This document shows, piece after piece, positions 35,728 to 44,114 of a stretch of DNA of 64,000 nucleotides (positions are counted from its first letter, which is position 1; each line of letters begins with the position of its first letter). The translations under genes were made by a program, and so were the position numbers. Source of the stretch: Lachnoclostridium sp. UBA5725. GTDB lineage: Bacteria > Bacillota > Clostridia > Lachnospirales > Lachnospiraceae. The stretch spans positions 1-64,000 of the forward strand of contig DIGJ01000023.1 in assembly GCA_002419585.1 (NCBI GenBank). The letters run 5' to 3'. The notes under the pieces are model-generated. The model worked only from the letters and a program-made list of their open reading frames with translations. It searched no databases and was not told the origin of the DNA.

Positions 35728-36273
35728 TCATTTTTTAAAATAGCTAATTAGTAATGGTGGCGTACAGTCAAATAATAGTTGTGTTATTTTTTCGGGAGAG
35801 GCGGCACAATTTGTATTTAGCCAATCATTCATGATTTGTACAAGGCCGGCATGAAAAAACTTGACGGACAATATGACTTCATCTGTTAATTTACTCCGAT
35901 CCGTTTCCTGAATAAAATATTTGTACCAGCATTCGGTAGAGAAGTTATATAAAAAATCAAGATAAGAGTTTTGACCTTGAATATTAACTATTTTGGTAAG
36001 ATATTCACAATTATCTCTTGTGTTGCAGACACATTGAAATAAAATGCGTTTATACTCGATAAGGTCAGGGCTCTTTGTAATGCATTTCTCAATAAATTCT
36101 TTGCCATCCCAATTCATCAAGTCGTATTTATCTTTAAAGTGTCGGTAAAAGGTGGCGCGTGATGCCCCACAATTATCTACAATATCCTGAACGGTTATGT
36201 TAGCGAAGCACTGTTTTTTCAATAAGTCATGAAAAGAATTACATAAAATGTTTTTTGTGTCAGCCTTAATCAT
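35728..36273 (-). CDS. TetR-family transcriptional regulator
   Basis: A 181-residue protein with an N-terminal HTH (FANITVQDIVDNCGASRATFYRHFKDKYDLMNW) and a helical C-terminal domain of the DhaS-like (TetR_C_8) type. It is divergently transcribed from the oxidoreductase-hypA-hypB genes, with repeated motifs between (36311-36352), so it most likely represses them. Confidence 0.9.
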   Translation of the reverse strand: MIKADTKNILCNSFHDLLKKQCFANITVQDIVDNCGASRATFYRHFKDKYDLMNWDGKEFIEKCITKSPDLIEYKRILFQCVCNTRDNCEYLTKIVNIQGQNSYLDFLYNFSTECWYKYFIQETDRSKLTDEVILSVKFFHAGLVQIMNDWLNTNCAASPEKITQLLFDCTPPLLISYFKK

Positions 36274-36310
36274 AGTTTTTCCTTAGTATTTCCTTTCAAC
36301 AAAAAGTTAA

Positions 36311-36352
36311 AATGAGACAAATTTATATAATTGTATCAGAATGAGACAATTC
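36311..36352. promoter_or_regulatory. Candidate TetR operator region
   Basis: AATGAGACAA occurs twice, at 36311-36320 and 36340-36349. The intervening GAGACAAATTTATATAATT... TTGTATC forms an imperfect palindrome. It lies between the divergent TetR and oxidoreductase genes, the expected operator position. Confidence 0.6.
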
Positions 36353-36470
36353 GTTAAAGGTATTTATTTAAAGTAAATTGTAACATGCATATAATGAATA
36401 TGCAATGTTAAGTAATTAACATACAGTTATTTTATCCTATGGAAATGTACATAATGAGGAGGTTTATTTT

Positions 36471-39119
36471 ATGGAAAAGATTATTCAGTTAGCGAATATG
36501 ATTGATGGAAATGCACCGGATATGGAAAATGGAAGAACAGCCGAAGATGCTGGTGTTGCGTTACTTGCATCGGTAATTAATGATGATCAGGCAGCAGTTG
36601 CCATGCTATGTTCAACGACATTAGAATCTGTTGAAGAGATTGCAAAAAATGCAGGGGTAAAACCGGAAGAAATCGAAAAAACACTGGTGGAACTTGGAAA
36701 TATTGGTATTTTACTTTATACGGTGGTGGAAGGTGTCACAAAGTATCAGCGTGTTCCATGGGCACCGGGAATTTGCGAGCACCTATTATTAAACAAACAA
36801 TTACAAAATGAAGCGGTAGCAATCGCTTTTCATAATTATACTACTGATATGGATCGAAACGTTGGACCAATGATGGGAGTTGGTGGAGGAGCATTGCGTA
36901 CCATTCCGATTAAAGCCTCAATAAAAGCGGAAACACACATTGCAAGCTATGAAGAGCTTCAGACCTATTTTGACCAGAGTGATCTTTATTCAAAAGCAGA
37001 CTGCGCATGTCGTCTTGCACAAAAGCTAATGGGCAATGCATGTGAACATACAATCGAAGGCATGTGTATTCAAATTGGAGCAGAAGCAGATTATTATATC
37101 CGCAGTGGACGTGCCACACAAATAACACGTGAAGAAGCGGAAGATATCTTAAAGAAGGCGGAACGAGAAGGTCTGGTACATGAAATTTTTAATAATGAAG
37201 GTGTGGACAAATCAACCTTTATTTGTAACTGCTGTGGATGCTCATGTGCTTCTTTACGTGTAGCAACCTTATTCAATGATCCAGATCCAAACCGTTCCAA
37301 CTTTGTTGCAGAAGTGGATGCTGAAAAATGTGTAGGCTGTGGCGCTTGTGTAGAAAATTGTAATACAAATGCACTCGCTCTTGGTTCCTCTTTCTGCAAA
37401 GAAAATCAAGCACCTACGATGTTGGAAACCCCATACGATACGGACTGGACCGAGGAACATTGGAATCCAGATTACAAGATTCGTAAGATGGTAAATGAAT
37501 ATGGAACCGCTCCATGTAAAACAAAATGTCCTGCACATGTATCCGTTCAAGGATATATTCGTAAAGCAGCACAGGGCGAATTTGAGGAAGCACTTAAAAT
37601 CATTAAACGTGATAATCCATTTCCTGCAATTTGTGGACGCGTCTGTCCTCACGGATGTGAATCCGAATGTACGCGGGCAGATCTGGATGAGGCAATTGCA
37701 ATTGATGATATCAAGAAATATATTGCAGATAAAGAATTGGAATCAGGAAATCGCTATATACCTGAGATTTTTGAAAAAAGAGATGGAAAGATTGCCATCA
37801 TCGGTGCAGGCCCTGCCGGTTTAAGCTGTGCCTATTATGCAGCGGTGGAAGGATTTGAAGTATGTGTCTTTGAAAAACAGAACATGCTTGGCGGAATGCT
37901 TACCATGGGTATCCCAACCTTTCGTCTTGAAAATGAAATTATCGATGCTGAAATTGATGTATTACGTCAGTTAGGAGTTACCTTTAAGACTGGTATCGAA
38001 GTTGGAAAAGATGTAACCATGAATGAACTTCGAGCTCAAGGATTCAAGGCATTCTTCCTTTCGGTAGGTGCGCAGGATGGAAGAGCGCTTAACATTGAAG
38101 GAGAAGGACTCCAAGGGGTTATAACTGGAGTAGAATTCCTTCGTAATATTAGTCTGAATGCAGGAAAGAAACTAGAGGGAAAAACAGTTGTAATTGGTGG
38201 TGGTAATGTTGCCATTGACGTAGCACGTTCTTCCGTACGAATGGGATCAAAAGCAACCGCAATGTACTGCTTGGAAAATAAAGAGGAAATGCCAGCACTT
38301 CGCGAAGAACAGGAAGAAGCAACCATAGAAGGTATTGAAATAAACAATTCCTGGGGACCAAAGCGTATCCTTGGTGAAAATGGAAAGGTAACAGGCGTTG
38401 AATTCATGCGCTGCGTATCAGTGTTTGATGAAAATGGCAGATTTAACCCAGTATATGATGAGAAGACTACCATAATTGTAGCATGCGATAATGTACTTGT
38501 TTCCGTTGGTCAAGCAATGAACTGGGGAAATCTAGTAGATGGTTCTAAGATGGAATTGACCGGACGCAATACCATGGTAGTGGATGGAGTGACATTACAG
38601 ACGGGTGAGCCGGATGTATTTGCTGGTGGAGATGCGGTTACAGGGCCTAAATTTGCGATTGATGCAATTGCATCTGGTAAAACGGCGGCAATTTCTATCA
38701 AACGCTACATTTTAGGCCAAAACCTGACCGTGCGTAGAGAGAGAGAATACCATGCGCTTGATAAAACGAATCTTGATTTGGCTGGATTTGATCAAGCGGC
38801 TCGTCAGAAGCCAGCAAATGTAGACCATCATGCAGCAAGCCAGTCATTTAAGGATCTACGTACGGATCTTACCGATGAACAAATTAAAAAAGAGACCAAT
38901 CGTTGTCTTGGTTGTGGAATTTCCGTTGTCGATGAATACAGATGCTTAGGTTGTGGTATCTGTGCAACAAAGTGCGAATTTGATGCCATCAAATTGAAAC
39001 GTAAATACGATGTAGGCTCAGCGAAGGATCCAGAAGAGTGGATGAATAATTTCCTTGCCAATGCAGGAGAAAGAGCACAACGTATTGAAAAAAAGAAAGC
39101 AGCAGAAACATCAAAATAA
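36471..39119 (+). CDS. Multidomain iron-sulfur flavoprotein, GltD-like NAD(P)H oxidoreductase
   Basis: An 882-residue cytoplasmic enzyme. In order: a winged-helix-like region (about 25-90); a Cys-rich domain with CACR (about 178) and CNCCGCSC (about 250); a [4Fe-4S] motif CVGCGACVENCNTNAL; the GltD-type iron-sulfur helical domain (CKTKCPAHVSVQGYI to CGRVCPHGCESECTR); the FAD loop IIGAGPAGLSCAYY; the NAD(P) loop VIGGGNVAIDVARSS; and a C-terminal pair CLGCGISVVDEYRCLGCGICATKCEFDAI. It should transfer electrons between NAD(P)H and a ferredoxin-like partner through FAD. hypA and hypB follow closely, linking it to nickel-hydrogenase maturation, although no hydrogenase genes are in the window. GAGGAGG precedes the ATG. 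Confidence 0.85.
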   Translation: MEKIIQLANMIDGNAPDMENGRTAEDAGVALLASVINDDQAAVAMLCSTTLESVEEIAKNAGVKPEEIEKTLVELGNIGILLYTVVEGVTKYQRVPWAPGICEHLLLNKQLQNEAVAIAFHNYTTDMDRNVGPMMGVGGGALRTIPIKASIKAETHIASYEELQTYFDQSDLYSKADCACRLAQKLMGNACEHTIEGMCIQIGAEADYYIRSGRATQITREEAEDILKKAEREGLVHEIFNNEGVDKSTFICNCCGCSCASLRVATLFNDPDPNRSNFVAEVDAEKCVGCGACVENCNTNALALGSSFCKENQAPTMLETPYDTDWTEEHWNPDYKIRKMVNEYGTAPCKTKCPAHVSVQGYIRKAAQGEFEEALKIIKRDNPFPAICGRVCPHGCESECTRADLDEAIAIDDIKKYIADKELESGNRYIPEIFEKRDGKIAIIGAGPAGLSCAYYAAVEGFEVCVFEKQNMLGGMLTMGIPTFRLENEIIDAEIDVLRQLGVTFKTGIEVGKDVTMNELRAQGFKAFFLSVGAQDGRALNIEGEGLQGVITGVEFLRNISLNAGKKLEGKTVVIGGGNVAIDVARSSVRMGSKATAMYCLENKEEMPALREEQEEATIEGIEINNSWGPKRILGENGKVTGVEFMRCVSVFDENGRFNPVYDEKTTIIVACDNVLVSVGQAMNWGNLVDGSKMELTGRNTMVVDGVTLQTGEPDVFAGGDAVTGPKFAIDAIASGKTAAISIKRYILGQNLTVRREREYHALDKTNLDLAGFDQAARQKPANVDHHAASQSFKDLRTDLTDEQIKKETNRCLGCGISVVDEYRCLGCGICATKCEFDAIKLKRKYDVGSAKDPEEWMNNFLANAGERAQRIEKKKAAETSK

Positions 39120-39134
39120 CAGGAGGAATCAACC

Positions 39135-39494
39135 ATGCATGAGATGGGAGTTGTTTTAAACATAGTTCGAACTGCACAAGAAGCTGCCAAGGCAAATCAT
39201 GTTGCAAAGATTGGCAGATTAACATTGCAGGTCGGCGAACTGACTGGTGTAATACCCAAATACGTCCACGCATGCTGGCCAGCTGCAATTGAGCATACGA
39301 TATTAGAGGGCGCAAATCTGGTGATCGAAGAAATTGAAGGAATTGCTACTTGTAAGGATTGTGGCTGCGATTATTCCGTATTGGAAAACATGAACGCAGA
39401 CCAGCCGGTTTGTCCAACCTGTGGCAGTAAGCAATGGAAGGTGAAAACCGGACGAGAAGTCATGATAAAAGACATCGGAGTTATTGACGATTAG
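39135..39494 (+). CDS. hypA: Hydrogenase nickel incorporation protein HypA
   Basis: A 119-residue nickel metallochaperone. The N-terminal Met-His-Glu is the Ni site, and the zinc site is CKDCGCDY...CPTCGS (two CxxC pairs). It works with HypB to deliver Ni to [NiFe]-hydrogenase or urease. It starts 15 bp behind the oxidoreductase gene with AGGAGGAATC, so it is cotranscribed with it. Confidence 0.97.
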   Translation: MHEMGVVLNIVRTAQEAAKANHVAKIGRLTLQVGELTGVIPKYVHACWPAAIEHTILEGANLVIEEIEGIATCKDCGCDYSVLENMNADQPVCPTCGSKQWKVKTGREVMIKDIGVIDD

Positions 39495-39546
39495 CAAGGT
39501 GTTCCTGTATACTATTACATAGTAAAACGTTGAGGTGATTAACTAT

Positions 39547-40215
39547 ATGGATAAAATCAGAGTAATTGATATTAAGAGAAGTATCTTTGATAATAATGAT
39601 AAGGATGCTGAGAAGTTAAGAGAACAATTAAAGCAGGAGAAGACCTTTCTTTTGAATCTAATGTCCTCCCCTGGCTCAGGTAAGACAACCACATTAATGC
39701 GTACCATTGAAATGTTAAAAGAAGAAATCAAGATTGGGGTTATGGAAGCGGACATCGATTCTTCTGTAGACGCAGAAAAAATTGCAACAACCGGAGTAAA
39801 GTCCATCCAATTGCATACAGGCGGTATGTGTCATTTAGATGCAGATATGACACGTCAAGGCTTGACCGAATTTGGTACACAAGACATGGACTTGGTAGTA
39901 TTAGAAAATGTAGGAAATCTTGTATGTCCAGCTGAGTTTGATACAGGAGCGGTAAAGAATGCAATGATCCTATCTGTTCCCGAAGGCGATGACAAGCCAC
40001 TAAAATACCCACTCATGTTTAGCATCTGTGATGCAGTGCTGATTAATAAGATTGATGTAATGAGCGTGTTTGATTTCGATTTAGAAGCAGCAAAAGAGCG
40101 TATTAAAGCATTAAATCCGAAGGCAGAAATATTCCCTGTATCAGCAAGAACAGGGGAAGGATTTGAAGCATGGGCGGACTGGCTTAGAAAAAATGTAACC
40201 GCTTGGAATGAATAA
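39547..40215 (+). CDS. hypB: Hydrogenase nickel incorporation GTPase HypB
   Basis: A 222-residue GTPase with P-loop SSPGSGKTT, the metal-site segment HTGGMCHLDADM, the switch region LENVGNLVCPAEFDTG, and NKID for guanine recognition. There is no His-rich N-terminal extension, so it probably does not store nickel. ATG 39547 has TTGAGGTGATT upstream; GTG 39535 lies within that region. Third gene of the TetR-controlled group. Confidence 0.97.
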   Translation: MDKIRVIDIKRSIFDNNDKDAEKLREQLKQEKTFLLNLMSSPGSGKTTTLMRTIEMLKEEIKIGVMEADIDSSVDAEKIATTGVKSIQLHTGGMCHLDADMTRQGLTEFGTQDMDLVVLENVGNLVCPAEFDTGAVKNAMILSVPEGDDKPLKYPLMFSICDAVLINKIDVMSVFDFDLEAAKERIKALNPKAEIFPVSARTGEGFEAWADWLRKNVTAWNE

Positions 40216-40269
40216 GCAAAGAAAGTTTACGTTTTATTCATAGTTCGTATGTAAATTAACTGTCTATAA

Positions 40270-40305
40270 GAAGCTCCTGGAATCTGTAAATTCCAGGGGC
40301 TTTTA
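40270..40305 (+). terminator. Terminator behind hypB
   Basis: AAGCTCCTGGAAT pairs with ATTCCAGGGGCTT with a short loop, followed by TTTAC. It ends the oxidoreductase-hypAB transcript. Confidence 0.8.
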
Positions 40306-40452
40306 CATGCGTGTAGATATTTTGGACGTAAGTTTTTATAACGTTTGTTTGGAATAAGTAGTATAATAAAACAGATAGAAAATAAAGTGCGGTTGATCTA
40401 TAATGTAGTACTACTGTTAAACTTAGTAAAGTCATAAAAGGAGGATGTAATA

Positions 40453-41004
40453 ATGTTAAAACAAGCATACGAAACAGACCGTTTGGTTTTGCATTTGTCA
40501 AATCGAGAAATGGCACAACAGGTAGCAGAATACTTTATACGAAATAAGGAATTTTTGAAGACGACAGAACCCTTACGTAGTGATGACTTTTATACGGTTG
40601 AATTCCAGCGAAGCGAATTAGAATGTGATGAAAAAAACTGTGAAAATTTAAGTGGGGTTAAATTTTGGATTACCTGTAAAGAAAGCGAAAAGGTAATTGG
40701 AATGGTTGCTTTCAATGGAATTATTATGGGAGCATTTCAATCCTGCTTTCTTGCATATCGATTGGATGAAGACGAGCTAAATAAAGGATTTATGACAGAG
40801 GCTGTAAAAAAAGGAATCGAAATCGCGTTTGGCGATATTGGATTACATCGTATCGAGGCAAATATCATGCCACGTAATAGAGCATCCTTACGAGTCGCAG
40901 AAAAGCTGAATTTTAAAAATGAAGGTCTGGCAAATAAGTATTTGAAGATTAATGGGATATGGGAAGACCATATACACATGGTGTTGCTGAATGAGAATGC
41001 ATGA
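40453..41004 (+). CDS. RimJ/RimL-type GNAT acetyltransferase
   Basis: A 183-residue GNAT protein similar to ribosomal-protein N-acetyltransferases: TDRLVLHLSNREMA at the start, AYRLDEDELNKGFMTEAVKKGIEIAF (acetyl-CoA loop region), and LHRIEANIMPRNRASLRVAEKLNFKNEG typical of RimJ/RimL. The acceptor may be a protein N-terminus or a small molecule. AAAGGAGGATG precedes the ATG. Confidence 0.9.
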   Translation: MLKQAYETDRLVLHLSNREMAQQVAEYFIRNKEFLKTTEPLRSDDFYTVEFQRSELECDEKNCENLSGVKFWITCKESEKVIGMVAFNGIIMGAFQSCFLAYRLDEDELNKGFMTEAVKKGIEIAFGDIGLHRIEANIMPRNRASLRVAEKLNFKNEGLANKYLKINGIWEDHIHMVLLNENA

Positions 41005-41071
41005 TTTCAATACATAATCTGCTAGCCATTTACAAAAGAAAATACAAGAGAAAATACAAAGGAATATAACG

Positions 41072-41572
41072 ATGAATCGAATTATGATTATTGGTTGCTG
41101 TGGTAGTGGGAAAACAACATTAGCAAAGCGACTTGCATCAAAATTAAATATACCGCTCATTCATTTAGATGTTCTTCATTGGAGAGATAATTGGCAGGAA
41201 GCACCACAGGAAGAATTTAATGATTTGCTAACACAAGCGATTCAAAAAGATAAATGGATTGTAGATGGTAACTATGATGGAACAATTGATTTAAGGCTTA
41301 AATATTGTGATACGGTAATCTATTTGGATTATCCACGGTGGGTCTGTCTTTTTGGCGTGTTGAAAAGATTGATAAAGGGATATGGAAAAAGCCGTGCAGA
41401 TATGGGCGGATATTGCCCAGAGAAATTTGATTTCAATTTTATTAAGTTTGTTTGGAACTTTAACAAAAAGAATCGCGAGAAATACTTAAAAATGTTAAGT
41501 AAGGAGCGCGATAAAGAGATTATCATTTTACGTAGTAGAAAGTCATGCTTAGAGTTTATCGGTAACTTATAG
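41072..41572 (+). CDS. P-loop AAA/adenylate-kinase-like protein (topology-modulation FlaR type)
   Basis: A 166-residue nucleotide-binding protein with Walker A IIGCCGSGKTTLAKRLA and the subfamily blocks IPLIHLDVLHWRDNW, WIVDGNYDGTIDLRL and TVIYLDYPRWVCLFGVLKR. Such proteins are annotated as FlaR/topology modulators or AAA kinases; the real substrate is unknown. Confidence 0.85.
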   Translation: MNRIMIIGCCGSGKTTLAKRLASKLNIPLIHLDVLHWRDNWQEAPQEEFNDLLTQAIQKDKWIVDGNYDGTIDLRLKYCDTVIYLDYPRWVCLFGVLKRLIKGYGKSRADMGGYCPEKFDFNFIKFVWNFNKKNREKYLKMLSKERDKEIIILRSRKSCLEFIGNL

Positions 41573-41602
41573 GATACGTAGAGAAAATATGGAGGTTGCA
41601 AA

Positions 41603-42223
41603 ATGAGTTTTGATGAATATGCGAAAACTTGGGATACGGAACAAAGAATTAATCGAGGAAAAATAATAGCAAATGAAATATGGAATTCAATTGGAACAGA
41701 TAAGAATTCTACTGCCATGGAGTTTGGATGCGGAACTGGGCTTGTAAGTTTTAATCTTTATGATAAATTTGAAACGGTAACTTTGATTGATTCGTCTAAG
41801 GGTATGATTGATATCCTTAACGATAAAATTAGCAAATATGAAATAAATAACATGACTGTGCATCAAATAGATTTGCTCGATACAGATTCGTTCGATATGA
41901 AATTCGATGTTATCTATAATTCAATGGTATTGCACCATATCAAAGATACGTTTGAGATCGTAAATAAATTGTATCAATTACTGAATAAGGATGGCTATCT
42001 ATGTATTGTAGATATAGATGAAGAGGATGGAAGCTTTCATAAAGATTTTCCCGACTTTGATGGACATAATGGATTTAATCAGGATGAATTAAAAAATATC
42101 CTAACAAGCGCAGGCTTTTGTGATGTAGAATCAAATACCTTTTATTATGATGAAAAAAATGTAGAAGGTGAAAAAATAAACTATTCACTCTTTATAATAA
42201 CGGCTAGAAAGTTTGCTGATTAA
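41603..42223 (+). CDS. Class I SAM-dependent methyltransferase
   Basis: A 206-residue Rossmann-fold methyltransferase: motif I AMEFGCGTGLVSFNLYD, motif II TLIDSSKGMIDILNDKI, IDLLDTDSF, and NSMVLHHIKDTFEIVNKLYQLL. The substrate is not predictable. TATGGAGGTTGC precedes the ATG; 30 bp separate it from the P-loop gene, so they may be cotranscribed. Confidence 0.9.
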   Translation: MSFDEYAKTWDTEQRINRGKIIANEIWNSIGTDKNSTAMEFGCGTGLVSFNLYDKFETVTLIDSSKGMIDILNDKISKYEINNMTVHQIDLLDTDSFDMKFDVIYNSMVLHHIKDTFEIVNKLYQLLNKDGYLCIVDIDEEDGSFHKDFPDFDGHNGFNQDELKNILTSAGFCDVESNTFYYDEKNVEGEKINYSLFIITARKFAD

Positions 42224-42265
42224 GATACATAAAAAGTGATAATGTGAGCGAAAAAAGTTCAAGCG

Positions 42266-42295
42266 TTGACAATCACGAAAAAAGTGTGATATGAT
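42266..42295 (+). promoter_or_regulatory. Promoter with inverted repeat in the spacer
   Basis: TTGACA (42266-42271) and TATGAT (42290-42295) with 18-bp spacing. ATCAC (42272-42276) and GTG-T-GAT (42284-42290) form an operator-like inverted repeat between the boxes. It drives the DUF2798 gene. Confidence 0.65.
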
Positions 42296-42344
42296 AAATG
42301 CAATTGATTATAGTATTTTAAATGCAAATGGTAGTGAAGATATG

Positions 42345-42398
42345 TACAGTGAGTGTCATTCTTAGCGAAAGTTAGGATGGCGGGCACTGTATTTTTTT
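42345..42398 (+). terminator. Terminator in the leader of the DUF2798 gene
   Basis: ACAGTG pairs with CACTGT, with inner pairing of GTCATTCTTA with TTAGGATGGC, followed by ATTTTTTT. It lies between the promoter and the gene, so read-through or antitermination must be needed for expression. This resembles the potA leader. Confidence 0.65.
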
Positions 42399-42439
42399 GC
42401 GCTAAAATCAATTAATATATTTATTAAGGGAGATAACGT

Positions 42440-42922
42440 ATGCCACAGAACAAGAGAGAAAGTTTAATATTTACAGTAATGATGTGTTTTTTTATGGTGC
42501 TTTGGATGAGCATTTATAATGTATCGATGCACATGGGAGGATTGTCATTGGAAAGCATCAAAGAAGGGTGGATCGGTTTTCCCATCGCATTCGTATTTGC
42601 AATGTGTTGTGACTGGTTTTTTGTATCTGGATTTGCAAAAGGATTTGCATTTCGTTTTTTGATTAAACCAGATAGTAGCAGTCTTAGAAAAGCAATTTCG
42701 GTTTCGTGCTGTATGGTGCTTCCAATGGTAATAATAATGTCGATGTATGGTGCACTTGAAGTATGTATGAGGTCAGGAGCTTGGAGTCAGATCATAATGA
42801 TTTGGTTAACCAATATTCCCAAGAATCTAATTATGGCGTTGCCATTGCAGCTTTTAATAGCAGGACCAATAGTAAGAGCATTTTTTAGAAAAGCATTTCC
42901 AGTTGGAAAAGTGTTGGCATAA
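42440..42922 (+). CDS. DUF2798 membrane protein
   Basis: A 160-residue protein with four predicted helices. The two halves repeat the DUF2798 pattern (SLIFTVMMCFFMVLWMSIYNV; KAISVSCCMVLPMVIIMSMYG), each ending in a helix with LIAGPIVRAFF or its counterpart. Function of the family is unknown. AAGGGAGATAACGT precedes the ATG. Confidence 0.82.
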   Translation: MPQNKRESLIFTVMMCFFMVLWMSIYNVSMHMGGLSLESIKEGWIGFPIAFVFAMCCDWFFVSGFAKGFAFRFLIKPDSSSLRKAISVSCCMVLPMVIIMSMYGALEVCMRSGAWSQIIMIWLTNIPKNLIMALPLQLLIAGPIVRAFFRKAFPVGKVLA

Positions 42923-42940
42923 ATCATTGTAAGGTGAGAA

Positions 42941-42993
42941 AAGAAGGATGACGTTCTAATTGATTTAATCATTTGGAACGTCATCCTTCTTTA
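42941..42993. terminator. Strong terminator behind the DUF2798 gene
   Basis: AGAAGGATGACGTTC pairs with GAACGTCATCCTTCT (15 bp, 19-nt loop), followed by TTTAC. Confidence 0.85.
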
Positions 42994-43108
42994 CGTCAGG
43001 CAATATTTGTGTATCAATATTATAATTTTTTATACTACAACGAACAAACTCGATAAACTTTTTTGATGTAGTTGAAAGTGATTTGTTTTTGTTAGTGATG
43101 CCAGCACA

Positions 43109-43405
43109 TTGTTAAATCCAGTTGTTCTTAAATTGTTGGTTCTTGGTATGCTTGCATTATTGCTTTCTGGTATCGGTGGATTAATCGGAGGATATGTAAT
43201 TTACTTTGTAAGAGGAAAGAACTTTAACCCAGTTATCGGTATTGTGGGAGTATCCTGTGTTCCTTCTACCGCGAAGGTTGCACAAAAGGAAGTACATAAA
43301 GCAAATAAGATGTCGTTTGTTTTAGAGTATGCGTTAGGGGCAAATATCTGCGGAGTAATTACGACTGCAATTTTAACGGCTATCTATATTACTGTGTTAC
43401 AGTAG
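43109..43405 (+). pseudogene. Sodium-pump decarboxylase beta subunit (OadB/GcdB), C-terminal fragment
   Basis: 98 codons match the C-terminus of the Na+-translocating decarboxylase beta subunit: LKLLVLGMLALLLSGIGGLIGG, then NPVIGIVGVSCVPSTAKVAQKE (family: INPLIGAAGVSAVPMAARVVQ) and a last helix. Full-length proteins have about 370-430 residues, so roughly three quarters is absent. In-frame stop codons lie 30-45 bp upstream and there is no ribosome site at the TTG. It is the tail of a deleted gene, immediately followed by hairpin element copy A. Confidence 0.82.
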
Positions 43406-43427
43406 ATAATAAAAAACGGTTTGTGTT

Positions 43428-43609
43428 CAATTTGCACCCTGACGCACAACTAGCCGGTGCTCTAACCTCAATACGATTACCAATTTTAATAAGCCATGGG
43501 CAATGGAAAAGCGAGTGATTAGGCACTCGCTTTTCCATTATTGTCTTATTAAAATAATCGTATAAATTCGGTTAGAGCACCGGCTAGTTGTGCGCCAGGA
43601 TGCAAATTG
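43428..43609 (+). repeat. Long-hairpin element, copy A (plus orientation)
   Basis: An imperfect palindrome of 182 bp. Left arm 43428-43493 pairs with right arm 43545-43609; the outer box is CAATTTGC/GCAAATTG, then about 32 paired variable bases. A conserved asymmetric part follows: TCAATACGATTACC, then ATTTTAATAAG on the left against CTTATTAAAAT, AATCGTATAAATTCG on the right. The apical hairpin 43494-43544 has the top GAGTGATTAGGCACTC. Only two mismatches occur in the variable stem. It starts 22 bp behind the OadB-fragment stop. No protein is encoded. Same family as 59233 and 63782. Confidence 0.85.
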
Positions 43610-43770
43610 GGATAACATTTTTTGATTTTGCAAAATAGTTTTATTGTAATGGAATCATAAAGTGATATGAATATTAAGATGGATAATGTGTTCAAAATGG
43701 ACTATAATAGACGGTAGTTGTATGGTATGGTAGCCTTGTCATAATGCAAGGTAAATGGGAGGATTCTAAA

Positions 43771-44040
43771 ATGAATGATAAAGTTTATGAATTTGATGCA
43801 ACTTTAATAAAAGTTCCAGATATTGACGGAGCTTATATAGAATTTCCTTATGATGTGAAGGAAGAGTTTGGAAAAGGGCGTGTGAAGGTGAGTGCGACAT
43901 TTGATGGAATTCCTTATGATGGGAGCTTAGTCCGAATGAAAACACTTGGGCATATTTTAGGTGTGAGAAAAGATATTCGAGAGAAAATCGGGAAGCAGCC
44001 GGGCGATGTGGTGCATGTAACTGTAATGGAGCGAGAGTGA
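43771..44040 (+). CDS. DUF1905 protein
   Basis: An 89-residue single-domain protein: YEFDATLIKVPDIDGAYIEFPYDVKEEFG, VKVSATFDGIPYDGSL and HILGVRKDIREKIGKQPGDVVHVT match DUF1905, a small beta-barrel domain of unknown function. ATG 43771 with GGGAGGATTC is preferred over the ATG at 43744, which lies upstream of that ribosome site. Confidence 0.88.
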   Translation: MNDKVYEFDATLIKVPDIDGAYIEFPYDVKEEFGKGRVKVSATFDGIPYDGSLVRMKTLGHILGVRKDIREKIGKQPGDVVHVTVMERE

Positions 44041-44052
44041 AGTGTAATTTAT

Positions 44053-44084
44053 GTCCCGCAAGCCTTGTACTTGCGGGATTTTTG
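44053..44084 (+). terminator. Terminator behind the DUF1905 gene
   Basis: TCCCGCAAG pairs with CTTGCGGGA (44054-44062 with 44070-44078), followed by TTTTTGT. Confidence 0.9.
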
Positions 44085-44114
44085 TAGAGTAATGAAACAA
44101 GAGAGGGTAATAGC

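Noticed and set aside
36910..38701. Long minus-strand ORFs opposite the oxidoreductase gene
   Set aside because: They are shadows of the strongly conserved plus-strand frame; no ribosome sites or recognisable domains.
43428..43609. Hairpin element copy A as a simple Rho-independent terminator
   Set aside because: The stem is about 60 bp long with conserved internal loops, and no U-tract follows either the apical or the full stem. The same layout recurs at two other loci.
43428..43609. Element family as MITEs or IS ends
   Set aside because: MITE copies should share stem sequence and show target duplications; here stems differ between copies and no duplications were seen. Not fully excluded without more copies.
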